Source: Hydrogenophaga sp. Root209 (GTDB lineage: Bacteria; Pseudomonadota; Gammaproteobacteria; Burkholderiales; Burkholderiaceae_C). Taken from it: a stretch of 64,000 nt of DNA. Both the position numbers and the translations under genes were made by a program. The DNA lies in NCBI RefSeq assembly GCF_001428625.1, contig NZ_LMIE01000029.1, positions 245,614 to 309,613 on the forward strand, written 5' to 3'. Every line of letters starts with the position of its first letter. Position 1 is the first letter of the stretch. Under the pieces are notes generated by a model. It searched no databases, was not told where the DNA came from, and saw only the letters and a list, made by a program, of their open reading frames with translations. This document shows, piece after piece, positions 48,130 to 55,982 of the stretch.

Positions 48130-48555
48130 TCAAGCCCGGCCGATGATGCTCGCGGTTGCCATCAGCTCTTCGAGCAGGGCGAGGGACACCTTGCCCGAGA
48201 CCAGGTACGGATCGAACTCGGGCTTCTCCGAGTACTTCAGCACGATGGAGGTGTTGAGCTTGGACAGGTTGACCTGACCCATGGTCCAGCCCCCGAAGCG
48301 GCGCTCGGTGATCTCTTCATAGTGCAGCAGCTCCACGCCCGAGTGGCGCGGGTCGGCCACGATGTGGCTGTAGAGCGTGTTGACCGCGCTGCGGCCGCCT
48401 TCGATGGCTTGCAGGAACACGCCGCCGCCATAGCACAGCACACCGGTGATGCCGTAGCCCATGTTGTGCGAACGCGCGGATTCCAGAATGGACTCGATGA
48501 CGCGGGGGGAGTCTTTGTCGACAGCGCGGCTGACGTAGAGGAGGCGGACAAGCAT
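48130..48555 (-). CDS. BLUF-domain blue-light sensor protein
   Basis: A 141-residue, single-domain BLUF protein that should bind FAD and respond to blue light. The photocycle residues are in place: Tyr7 in LLYVSRA, Asn31 in HNMGYGITG, Gln49 in FLQAIEGG, and Trp90/Met92 in GGWTMG. A short helical C-terminal part (SGKVSLALLEELMATAS) follows. There is no fused output domain, so it probably acts on a partner protein. ATG at 48555 is used; the frame to 48819 is a shadow of folE. It follows folE by 29 nt on the same strand. Confidence 0.93.
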   Translation of the reverse strand: MLVRLLYVSRAVDKDSPRVIESILESARSHNMGYGITGVLCYGGGVFLQAIEGGRSAVNTLYSHIVADPRHSGVELLHYEEITERRFGGWTMGQVNLSKLNTSIVLKYSEKPEFDPYLVSGKVSLALLEELMATASIIGRA

Positions 48556-48584
48556 GGCGGTCTTCTTCTGGATGAGCGGTGAAT

Positions 48585-49310
48585 TCAGCGAGGGATGAGC
48601 GAGAGGAATTCGCGCCGCAGGTTGGGGTCTTTGAGGAACACGCCGCGCATGACCGAGTTGATCATCTTGCTGTCCATGTCCTTCACACCGCGCCAGGCCA
48701 TGCAGTAGTGGCTGGCCTCCATCACGATGGCCAGGCCGTCGGGCTGAGTCTTCTCCTGGATCAGGTCGGCCAGCTGCACCACGGCTTCTTCCTGGATCTG
48801 CGGGCGGCCCATGATCCACTCGGCCAGCCGCGCGTACTTGGACAGCCCGATCACGTTGGTGTGCTCGTTGGGCATCACCCCGATCCAGATGCGGCCAATC
48901 ACCGGACAGAAATGGTGGCTGCAGGCACTGCGCACGGTGATGGGGCCCACGATCATCAGTTCGTTGAGGTGTTCGGCGTTCGGAAACTCGGTCACCGCCG
49001 GACCCTTGACGTAACGGCCGTTGAACACTTCCTTGATGTACATCTTGGCCACGCGGCGCGCGGTGTCGCCGGTGTTGTGGTCGTTGTCGAGGTCGATGAC
49101 CATGCTGTCGAGCACGCCCTTCATCTTCTCGGCCACCTCGTCGAGCAACAGGTCGAGTTCACCAGGCCGGATGAATTCGGCGATGTTGTCGTTCGAGTGA
49201 AAGCGCTGGCGAGCCGCCTTCACACGCTCGCGGATCTTGACGGAGACGGGTGTTCCGTGGTCGTCGTCGGGGACGGCTGGGGTCATGGCGGAGTCGGATT
49301 TCATGAGCAT
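48585..49310 (-). CDS. folE: GTP cyclohydrolase I
   Basis: Converts GTP to dihydroneopterin triphosphate, first step of folate synthesis. The 241-residue protein has the GTP-binding and zinc motifs VRSACSHHFCPVIGR (zinc Cys and His) and EASHYCMAWRGVKD (second zinc Cys), and NDNIAEFIRPGELDLLLDEV near the N-terminus. The start is uncertain: ATG at 49310 or 49304; a GTG at 49325 is less likely. nudB, whose product acts on the same pathway intermediate, is in the window at 54340. Confidence 0.94.
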   Translation of the reverse strand: MLMKSDSAMTPAVPDDDHGTPVSVKIRERVKAARQRFHSNDNIAEFIRPGELDLLLDEVAEKMKGVLDSMVIDLDNDHNTGDTARRVAKMYIKEVFNGRYVKGPAVTEFPNAEHLNELMIVGPITVRSACSHHFCPVIGRIWIGVMPNEHTNVIGLSKYARLAEWIMGRPQIQEEAVVQLADLIQEKTQPDGLAIVMEASHYCMAWRGVKDMDSKMINSVMRGVFLKDPNLRREFLSLIPR

Positions 49311-49355
49311 GGGGCATGCTATCACCCGCTTTTCGTTCGAGCATGAATAAGGCTT

Positions 49356-51209
49356 TTACCGGGATGGGGAGTCGCCCAGCAAGGCTTCCAGCTCCTGCAA
49401 GGTGCTCGCCTCGTGCAGCGGCTTGTCGTACCGGATGCGTTGCATGCGCGGAAAGCGCAGCGCCACACCGCTCTTGTGGCGGGTGCTGCGGGCGATGCCT
49501 TCGAAGGCAAGTTCAAACACCAGGGTCGGTCGCACGCTGCGCACCGGGCCGAACTTCTCCAGCGTTTGCTGGCGGATCACGGCGTCGACCGACTTGAATT
49601 CTTCGTCGGTCAGGCCCGAATAGGCTTTGGTGAAGGCCACCAGTTGCAACGCACCGGGCACGGCGGGTTCTCGGCGAGCAATCGCGTCCACCACGGCCTG
49701 CGCCTCTTCGGCGCTGGCCGGCAAGCGGTTCCAGACCGCGAAGGTGTAGTCGGTGTAGACCGAGGCGCGACGGCCGTGGCCGGCCTGGGCGTAGATCAAC
49801 ACGCCGTCGATGCTCAGCGGGTCGATCTTCCATTTCCACCAGGCCACCACCCCGTCTTCGGTGTTGGTGCCCGGGCCGGTCCAGCGCTTCTGCCGGCCAG
49901 TGCCGTAAGTGCTGCGGCGGTGCTTGAGCATCAGCCCCTCCACGCCGAGTTCACGCGCCTTCGACCGCTGCTCGGCGAGCGTGGGCCAGTCGCTGGCGGC
50001 GATGCCGGGTGAGAGCCACAGGCGCGGGCCCAACACGGCGTTCAGGCCCCGGGCCAGGGTCTCCAGGCGCGCGCGGCGTTCGGTCTGTGGCTGCGCGCGC
50101 AAGTCTTGCGCATCGGCTTCCAGCAGGTCGTAGGCCATGAAACTCACGGGCGCATCGGCCAACACTTTGGCGTTCAGTGTCTTGCGGGCAATGCGCTGCT
50201 GCAGCAAGGCAAACGGCGCGGGTCGGCCGAGCCGGTCGCTGCCGGGCAAGGCACTCACACCATCACCCTCGTCCCACACCAGTATCTCGCCATCAACCAC
50301 CGTGCCGTCGGGCCAACGCTGGGCGAGGGCTTGCAGTTCCGGGAAGCGCTCGCTCATGAGCTCTTCCCCGCGCGACCACACCCACACCCGACCGGCGCGC
50401 TTGACGATCTGGCCGCGAACGCCATCGAACTTCCATTCGGCTTGCCAGTCGATGGCCGGGCCCAGGCGCGCCTGCATGGCCTGCGCGATGTCGGAGCTGG
50501 CCACTTCCAGGCTCAGCAGGTCGTCGCCGGCATCCATGCCCAGCGGGTTGGCGAGAAAGAACGGATAGGGCTGGCTGGGCTCGCGTGCAGCATGTTCGCC
50601 GCCCGCTTCACCAGCCGGTGCAATCAGGGCGCGGTACATGGCCGCGGTCGGGAGGCGCTTGCTGTCGGTGAAACCCATCATGCGCGCGGCCACCTGTTTG
50701 GCATCCAGTCCCGCGTGTTGAGCGATGGCGCGCTGCACCAGCAGCTTGCTCACGCCCACGCGAAATCCACCGCTCACCAGCTTGACCAGCAGGAAACGCC
50801 CGGTCATGTCCAGCTCGCGCCACCAGGCGCGCACCGCCATGGCCACGATGTCCTCACCCTGCCCGCGCAGGGGCAGCAGGCGCTGCTCCATCCAGTCGCT
50901 CAGGCTGGCCACCAGGCCCTCGCTGCCCTCGGGAGCGGGCAGCACCAGCGCGATGGTTTCGGCCAGGTCGCCGACGGTCTGGTAGCTCGCTTCAAACAAC
51001 CATTCGGGCAACCCCGATGCCTCTTGCGCCAAGGCGCGCAACTGCGCAGTCTTGATCAACTGGCGCGGTTTGCCGCCCGAGAGGAAGTACACCGCCCAGG
51101 CTGCGTCAGCGTCGTCCACGGCGCTCAGGTAACGCCTCAGCGCGGTCACCTTGGCGCTGGTGGCGGTGGTCGCATCCAGCTCGGCGAACAAGTCGGCAAA
51201 GCGCTTCAT
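49356..51209 (-). CDS. ATP-dependent DNA ligase
   Basis: Seals DNA nicks with ATP. The 617-residue protein has an N-terminal DNA-binding helical domain (about 1-210), the nucleotidyltransferase core with the AMP-accepting Lys260 in EWKFDGVRGQ, VDGEILVW, GVEGLMLKHRRSTYGTG and WWKWKIDPLSIDGVLIYAQ, and an OB-fold C-terminal domain. It is the LigB/archaeal-like type that sits with a metallo-beta-lactamase-fold exonuclease. Its ATG overlaps the exonuclease stop by 4 nt. Confidence 0.94.
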   Translation of the reverse strand: MKRFADLFAELDATTATSAKVTALRRYLSAVDDADAAWAVYFLSGGKPRQLIKTAQLRALAQEASGLPEWLFEASYQTVGDLAETIALVLPAPEGSEGLVASLSDWMEQRLLPLRGQGEDIVAMAVRAWWRELDMTGRFLLVKLVSGGFRVGVSKLLVQRAIAQHAGLDAKQVAARMMGFTDSKRLPTAAMYRALIAPAGEAGGEHAAREPSQPYPFFLANPLGMDAGDDLLSLEVASSDIAQAMQARLGPAIDWQAEWKFDGVRGQIVKRAGRVWVWSRGEELMSERFPELQALAQRWPDGTVVDGEILVWDEGDGVSALPGSDRLGRPAPFALLQQRIARKTLNAKVLADAPVSFMAYDLLEADAQDLRAQPQTERRARLETLARGLNAVLGPRLWLSPGIAASDWPTLAEQRSKARELGVEGLMLKHRRSTYGTGRQKRWTGPGTNTEDGVVAWWKWKIDPLSIDGVLIYAQAGHGRRASVYTDYTFAVWNRLPASAEEAQAVVDAIARREPAVPGALQLVAFTKAYSGLTDEEFKSVDAVIRQQTLEKFGPVRSVRPTLVFELAFEGIARSTRHKSGVALRFPRMQRIRYDKPLHEASTLQELEALLGDSPSR

Positions 51210-52249
51210 GGGGTCGACGCTGGCGTGCTTTCGGTGCGGGTCTCGTGTTCGTCGCCGTACTCGGTCTCGAAGCCCTCGGCCTGCAACCCTTGCTCCTGCA
51301 GGTAGCGCACCAGCACCGGAACGCTGCCGTGGGTGACGATCACGCGCTCGGCACCACTGGCACCGATGGCGCCGAGCAGCCCGGGCCAGTCGGCGTGGTC
51401 GCTGAGCACGAAGCCGCGGTCGTGCCCGCCACGCCGGCGCTGTCCGCGCACCTGCATCCAGCCACTGGCAAACGCGTCCGAAAAATCACCGAAACGTTTG
51501 ATCCACGGCGTGCCCAGCGCGCTGCCGGGGCACAGCACCAGCGCGCGCTGCAGGCTGGCCTTGGCGCTCGCGTCACTCACCTCCAGTGTCTCGGGCAGGT
51601 TGACACCGGCGGCACGGTAGGCGCGGTTGAGCGGTTCGACCGCACCGTGGCAGACGATGGCGCCGATGGATGCATCCACCCCGCCCAGGATGCGCTGCGC
51701 CTTGCCCAGGCTGTAGCAGATCAGTACGCTGGCGCGCCCGGCCTCGGCGTTGTCGGCCCACCATTGGTCGATCTGGCCGAACAGCTCTGCGTCCGACCGC
51801 CAGCGGTAGATGGGCAGGCCGAACGTGGACTCGGTGATGAAGACATCGCAGGGCACCGGCTCGAACGGTGTGCAGGTCCGGTCGGGCGTAGAGCCGGCCG
51901 GTGCGGTGCGGTAGTCGCCGCTGGCCACCCACACCCGGCCACCATGCTCCACCCGCACCTGGGCCGAACCCAGCACGTGGCCGGCCGGGTGCAGCGAAAT
52001 GCGCACGCCGTTGTGCTCCACCATCTCACCGTAGGCCAGCCCCTGCAGCGTGATGCCCTGCCCCAGGCGCGAACGCAGCAGGCCCTCGGACACAGCGGTG
52101 GCCAGGTAGTGCGCGTGGCCAGGGCGTGCGTGGTCGGCATGCGCATGGGTGATCACGGCGCGCTCGACGCGGCGCCACGGGTCGATGTAGAAGTCGCCCG
52201 CGGGGCAGTACAAGCCTTGCGGGCGCTGGACGATCAGGTCGTCTTGCAT
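51206..52249 (-). CDS. Ligase-associated DNA exonuclease (metallo-beta-lactamase fold)
   Basis: A 347-residue nuclease of the SNM1/CPSF-like group. The metal motif THAHADHARPGHAHYL lies near residue 35, with HPAGHVLGSAQVRVE, ASGDYRTAPAG and FVLSDHADWPGLL carrying further metal-binding residues. Such enzymes process DNA ends before ligation. ATG at 52249 is preferred over the TTG two codons upstream. It lies 7 nt after clsB and overlaps the ligase gene, so the three genes are probably co-translated. Confidence 0.93.
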   Translation of the reverse strand: MQDDLIVQRPQGLYCPAGDFYIDPWRRVERAVITHAHADHARPGHAHYLATAVSEGLLRSRLGQGITLQGLAYGEMVEHNGVRISLHPAGHVLGSAQVRVEHGGRVWVASGDYRTAPAGSTPDRTCTPFEPVPCDVFITESTFGLPIYRWRSDAELFGQIDQWWADNAEAGRASVLICYSLGKAQRILGGVDASIGAIVCHGAVEPLNRAYRAAGVNLPETLEVSDASAKASLQRALVLCPGSALGTPWIKRFGDFSDAFASGWMQVRGQRRRGGHDRGFVLSDHADWPGLLGAIGASGAERVIVTHGSVPVLVRYLQEQGLQAEGFETEYGDEHETRTESTPASTP

Positions 52250-52256
52250 GGCCAAC

Positions 52257-53573
52257 TCAATACCTGTGGCCCGTCACGAACAAAGTCGCGCGCATGATGC
52301 CGAATGCAATGCGGTCGAGCACACGCTGCGTCCAGTGTCGGCTGCTCAACGCCCGCACATCGACCATGTCACCTGCGTTCTGCACCAGGCTATCGAGGTG
52401 GCTGCGCAGCAGACGGGCAAAGCGCTGGTCGGTGGTCATCACGTTGGCCTCGCGCGCCAGCAGCATCGAGAGCGGGTCCAGGTTGGTCGAACCCACCGTG
52501 GCCCAGCGCTCGTCCACCACCGCCACCTTGGCATGCAGGGCACTGGGTGCGTACTCGTGGATCTCGATGCCGGCGTTGACCAGGTGCTGGTAGACCGGCC
52601 GCGCCGCACGGTACTGAAAGAAGTTCTCGTACTTGCCCTGCGACAGCAGGCGCACTCGCACGCCCCGCGCGGCCGCCAGGATGAGCGCGCGGCGCAGTTT
52701 GCGCCCGGGAATGAAATACGCGTTGGCGATCACGATCTCGCGCCGCGCCGCGCCGATGGCCTTGAGGTAGGCGCGCTCGATGTCGTGCCGGTGGCTCACG
52801 TTGTCGCGCAGCAGCAGGGTGGCGCGCGCACTGTCCACGCCCAGGGGTATGGTGGCCGCGTCGCCAAACGTGCTGTTGCTGCCCGCGCCCTGCGGGCTGG
52901 TGTGGGCCGTGTCGAGTTTCTGCAGCAGGCGCGAGAAATCCCCCACGGGACGCGATTCGCGCAAGGCATCCCACGCAGCCTTGAACTCGCGCCGGCGTGC
53001 GCTGCGAGCGGCTTGCAGGCGCCACCAGAGCTGCTCCATGGTCTCGGCCATGTCGCGCACCAACGGCCCGGCCACGCGCAGCGAAAAATCCAGTCGCGGT
53101 GCATCCAGCTTGCCCAGCGCGACGTCGTCCTGGTCGTCGATGATGTTGATGCCGCCGCAAAAACCCACCGTGCCGTCGACCACGCAGAGCTTGCGGTGCA
53201 GCCGCCGCCAGCGGCTGGGCAGCAACAGGCCGAAGCGCCCCAGCGGCGCATAGATGTGCCAACGCACTCCTGCCTCGTCAAACCGCTGTTGCCAGGTCGT
53301 GGGCACCGTCGGCGTGCCCACGCCGTCGATCACCAGCCGCACCACCACGCCACGTCGGGCTGCGCGTTCCATCGCTTCAGCCACGCTGAGCGCAGAGCCG
53401 GCGAACTCGAAGATGTAGGTTTCCAGATGCACCACACGGCGCGCGGCATCCATGGCGGCCACCAGGGCCGGGAAGAGCTCGGCGCCGCCCTGCAGCAACA
53501 GCAGCTGGTGACCGCCTCGCAAGGCACCGCGCACAGCGCGCGAGCGGCGCAACAACTTGTCGGTGGCTTTCAC
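52257..53573 (-). CDS. clsB: Cardiolipin synthase ClsB, phospholipase D family
   Basis: Joins phosphatidylglycerol molecules to cardiolipin at the membrane. The 438-residue protein has two HKD motifs: HRKLCVVDGTVGFCGGINI in the first half and HAKVAVVDERWATVGSTNLD in the second. There is no strong N-terminal membrane helix, which fits ClsB rather than ClsA. Its ATG overlaps the upstream EEP gene stop by 4 nt (53570-53573). Confidence 0.93.
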   Translation of the reverse strand: MKATDKLLRRSRAVRGALRGGHQLLLLQGGAELFPALVAAMDAARRVVHLETYIFEFAGSALSVAEAMERAARRGVVVRLVIDGVGTPTVPTTWQQRFDEAGVRWHIYAPLGRFGLLLPSRWRRLHRKLCVVDGTVGFCGGINIIDDQDDVALGKLDAPRLDFSLRVAGPLVRDMAETMEQLWWRLQAARSARRREFKAAWDALRESRPVGDFSRLLQKLDTAHTSPQGAGSNSTFGDAATIPLGVDSARATLLLRDNVSHRHDIERAYLKAIGAARREIVIANAYFIPGRKLRRALILAAARGVRVRLLSQGKYENFFQYRAARPVYQHLVNAGIEIHEYAPSALHAKVAVVDERWATVGSTNLDPLSMLLAREANVMTTDQRFARLLRSHLDSLVQNAGDMVDVRALSSRHWTQRVLDRIAFGIMRATLFVTGHRY

Positions 53574-54298
53574 AACTCCAGCTCGGCGATCAGTGGCAGG
53601 TGGTCCGACATGCGCGACCAGGCCCGCCCGTGCGGCACCTGCGCCGAGACCGGCCGCAACCCCCGCACGAAGATGCGGTCCAGGTGAAGCAGCGGCAGAC
53701 GCGAGGGGTAGGTCGGCAAACGGATGCCTTCGAAGGTGCGCAGGCCCAGGTCTGCCATGGGCCGCAGCAGCTGCGCGCCCCAGTCGTTGAAATCGCCGGC
53801 CACGATCAGCGGCGCGGTCTCGGGCACCCCGGTGGCGACGTACTCGCCCAGGCGCTGCACCTGGCGCGCTCGGCTGGAATGGATCAGCCCCAGGTGAACC
53901 ACGACCACGTGCACGTCGATGCCTTCGATCAACAGCCGCACGTGCAGCAGTCCGCGCTGCTCGAAGCGGTGGTCGGAGACGTCGGAGTGCTGGCTGTCGA
54001 TCACCGGCCAGCGCGAGAGCAGCGCGTTGCCGTGTTCGCCGTGGCGCGTGGTGGCGTTGGTGCGGTAAACAGCCTCGTAGCCGTCGGGTGTCAGGTAGTT
54101 CGCCTGATCCAGGTCGGGCCAGCGGGTGAAGTGCTTCTCAAGCTTGCGGTTGTGTTGACGCACCTCCTGCAGGCAGACGATGTCGGCATCGAACTGCTCC
54201 ACCGCGTGTGCGAGGTTGTGGATCTCCAACCGCCTCGCGGGACCCAGGCCTTGTACGCCTTTGTGGATGTTGTAAGTGGCGACGCGAAGAATGCTCAT
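53570..54298 (-). CDS. Endonuclease/exonuclease/phosphatase (EEP) family protein
   Basis: A 242-residue EEP-fold hydrolase. The motifs are ATYNIHKGVQG (metal-binding Asn), IVCLQEVRQ (Glu), VHLGLIHSSRARQ, IVAGDFNDWG (Asp/Asn) and the final MSDHLPLIAEL (Asp-His). The family includes DNases and phospholipid or inositol phosphatases. Fusion-like overlap with clsB, as in E. coli ybhP-clsB, suggests a lipid-linked or shared role. ATG at 54298 is used; the upstream frame is not supported. Confidence 0.92.
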   Translation of the reverse strand: MSILRVATYNIHKGVQGLGPARRLEIHNLAHAVEQFDADIVCLQEVRQHNRKLEKHFTRWPDLDQANYLTPDGYEAVYRTNATTRHGEHGNALLSRWPVIDSQHSDVSDHRFEQRGLLHVRLLIEGIDVHVVVVHLGLIHSSRARQVQRLGEYVATGVPETAPLIVAGDFNDWGAQLLRPMADLGLRTFEGIRLPTYPSRLPLLHLDRIFVRGLRPVSAQVPHGRAWSRMSDHLPLIAELEL

Positions 54299-54339
54299 GA
54301 GCAAATCATGCCACCAACGCCACCCGCGACATGTGCAAA

Positions 54340-54798
54340 TCAGTTCAACCTCGCCGCCATTCTGGGCAGCCAGGAGATCGCCTCGGCATTTGACGGCGAG
54401 AAGCAGCGTTCGGCCGCTTGCGTCCACGGCAACCACACCTGGTCGCGGTGCTCGCGTGGGCTCAACAGCACGGGCACGGGCTCCGGGATGCACAGCCCGA
54501 ACAGATGCTCGGTGTTGTGCGTCACACCCGGCGCGTAGCGATGGCGCCACTGCGGATAGATCTCGTACACGTTCTCCAGCGCCCAGTCGGTGAGCGCGTG
54601 GCCGCTCGCTCGTGCGTTCAGCCCGGTTTCCTCCGCCACCTCGCGCACGGCGGCGCGTTCAAACGACTCATCCAGCGTGTCCTTGGAGCCGGTCACCGAT
54701 TGCCAGAAGCCTGGCGCGTCCGCGCGCTCGATCAGCAGCACCTCCAACGCCGGTGTGTGGATCACGACCAGCACCGATTGCGGGATCTTCTCCACCAT
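54340..54798 (-). CDS. nudB: Dihydroneopterin triphosphate diphosphatase, Nudix
   Basis: Removes pyrophosphate from dihydroneopterin triphosphate, the step after FolE in folate synthesis. The 152-residue protein has the Nudix box pattern starting GSKDTLDESFERAAVREV and continuing with AEETGL, and FWQSVTGS before it, as in NudB. ATG at 54798 gives the usual IPQSVLVVI start. It lies in the same transcript direction as the EEP gene, 41 nt upstream. Confidence 0.92.
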   Translation of the reverse strand: MVEKIPQSVLVVIHTPALEVLLIERADAPGFWQSVTGSKDTLDESFERAAVREVAEETGLNARASGHALTDWALENVYEIYPQWRHRYAPGVTHNTEHLFGLCIPEPVPVLLSPREHRDQVWLPWTQAAERCFSPSNAEAISWLPRMAARLN

Positions 54799-54808
54799 GA
54801 AAAGAAGG

Positions 54809-55123
54809 TCAGAAGAGGCGAGAGGCGGCGTTGCCGGCCGAACGTGCCCGCTGCAACAGCTTCCAGGCCGACCACACCCGCAGCGCCCACCCCAGCGATC
54901 GGCGTGGCCGCCACACTGCGACCGCCAGCACGCTCCCCGCCACGGCCAGCGGGTTCGCCCGCAACCAGCGCCAGGCGTCCTGCAAACGGTCGGCCCAAGC
55001 CAGCGCAGGCTGGACCACCTGCAGCTGGTCAACCACCTGAACGCGCAAGCGCCCGGACCGGTGCAAGAGCAACTGGCGCCGGCGAGCCAACTGCTCGGCG
55101 CGGTCGGGCTTGCGTGCGGTCAT
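54809..55123 (-). CDS. YqjK-like small protein
   Basis: A 104-residue basic protein beginning MTARKPDRAEQLARRRQLLL, with a short hydrophobic segment (LAVAGSVLAVAVW) and an Arg/Leu-rich tail. The start and the position after yqjE and yqjD match the YqjK family. Function unknown. Its ATG overlaps the yqjE-like stop by 4 nt. Confidence 0.82.
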   Translation of the reverse strand: MTARKPDRAEQLARRRQLLLHRSGRLRVQVVDQLQVVQPALAWADRLQDAWRWLRANPLAVAGSVLAVAVWRPRRSLGWALRVWSAWKLLQRARSAGNAASRLF

Positions 55124-55494
55124 GAGCGAAGCACCTCCCGGTCCTGCTTGAGCTCCTCGACCGTGGCCGAAAACAGCCGGGTTCCGCGGTGCACGCGCTC
55201 GCGGGCGAGCCAGGCCGCCACACCGCCCAAGCCCAGAAACAGTCCGGCGAACACCGCCAGCGGCACAAGGCGATGGGTGTCCCACAGTGCCACGGTGATC
55301 AGCATGGCCAGAAAGCCCAGCCCCAGGCTGAGGAAGGCCACCGCCACGGCACCAAAGACCAGCAGGCCACCGACGCGCAGCACTTCCTCTTGCGCTTCCA
55401 CGCTGAGCAACTCCAGCCGCAGCTGGAGCAGTTCCAGCACGGTGGCGGTCAACCCCTTGAGCGAGGCCGACAAGCGGGTCGTTGGCACAGACAT
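55120..55494 (-). CDS. YqjE-like phage-holin-family membrane protein
   Basis: A 124-residue protein with two strong membrane helices (LLVFGAVAVAFLSLGLGFLA and LVPLAVFAGLFLGLGGVAAW) and a charged N-terminal helix (LQLRLELLSVEAQEEVLRV), the YqjE pattern. Probably a small stress-related inner membrane protein. ATG at 55494 is used; a TTG at 55509 overlaps the yqjD stop. Confidence 0.88.
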   Translation of the reverse strand: MSVPTTRLSASLKGLTATVLELLQLRLELLSVEAQEEVLRVGGLLVFGAVAVAFLSLGLGFLAMLITVALWDTHRLVPLAVFAGLFLGLGGVAAWLARERVHRGTRLFSATVEELKQDREVLRS

Positions 55495-55505
55495 GCCGAG
55501 TCCGT

Positions 55506-55826
55506 TCAACGCCGGCTGATGAGCAGGCCGATCACCAAGCCGATGCCGGCAGCAGTGCCCACAGCGCGCCAGGGGTGCTCGTGCACGTAATCGTCGGTGG
55601 CGCGGGCCATCTCGCGGGTCTTTTCCTTGATCGCGTCTTCCGCGTCCAGCAGCTTGTGCCGGGCCAGGCGCAGGTTTTCGTTGATGCGCTCGCGCAACTC
55701 CACCACCTTGCCTTCGGTCTGGTGGGCGGTGGCCACCATCAGCTCTTCGGCGTCGGCAATGACGCGCTGCAGGTCGGCGACCAGCTTCTCTTTGTTGGCC
55801 AGGGTGTCTTGGGCGTTCTTGCTCAT
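55506..55826 (-). CDS. DUF883 family ribosome/membrane-associated protein (YqjD/ElaB-like)
   Basis: A 106-residue protein with a long amphipathic helix (LVADLQRVIADAEELM onward), the conserved DDYVHEHPWRAVGTAAGIG segment and a C-terminal membrane helix ending ISRR. DUF883 members such as YqjD and ElaB bind ribosomes at the membrane in stationary phase in E. coli. It is the first gene of the yqjD-yqjE-yqjK set. Confidence 0.93.
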   Translation of the reverse strand: MSKNAQDTLANKEKLVADLQRVIADAEELMVATAHQTEGKVVELRERINENLRLARHKLLDAEDAIKEKTREMARATDDYVHEHPWRAVGTAAGIGLVIGLLISRR

Positions 55827-55935
55827 GGATGGGCTCCTTTCAAAAAGTCATCCTAACAAACCCGTACCCGTACTGCGCCGTACGTTTCGTTACCGCTGCT
55901 CTGTGGTGCGGATTCGTACGCGCCCACCCCCCAAT

Positions 55936-55958
55936 AAAAAGGGCGACTGTCGTCGCCC
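55936..55958 (-). terminator. Intrinsic terminator of aspS
   Basis: On the minus strand GGGCGAC and GTCGCCC pair around four bases and are followed by TTTTTATT. It lies about 25 nt after the aspS stop and separates it from yqjD. Confidence 0.88.
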
Positions 55959-55982
55959 TTCTGGTGTTGCCGAAGCCGCCGG

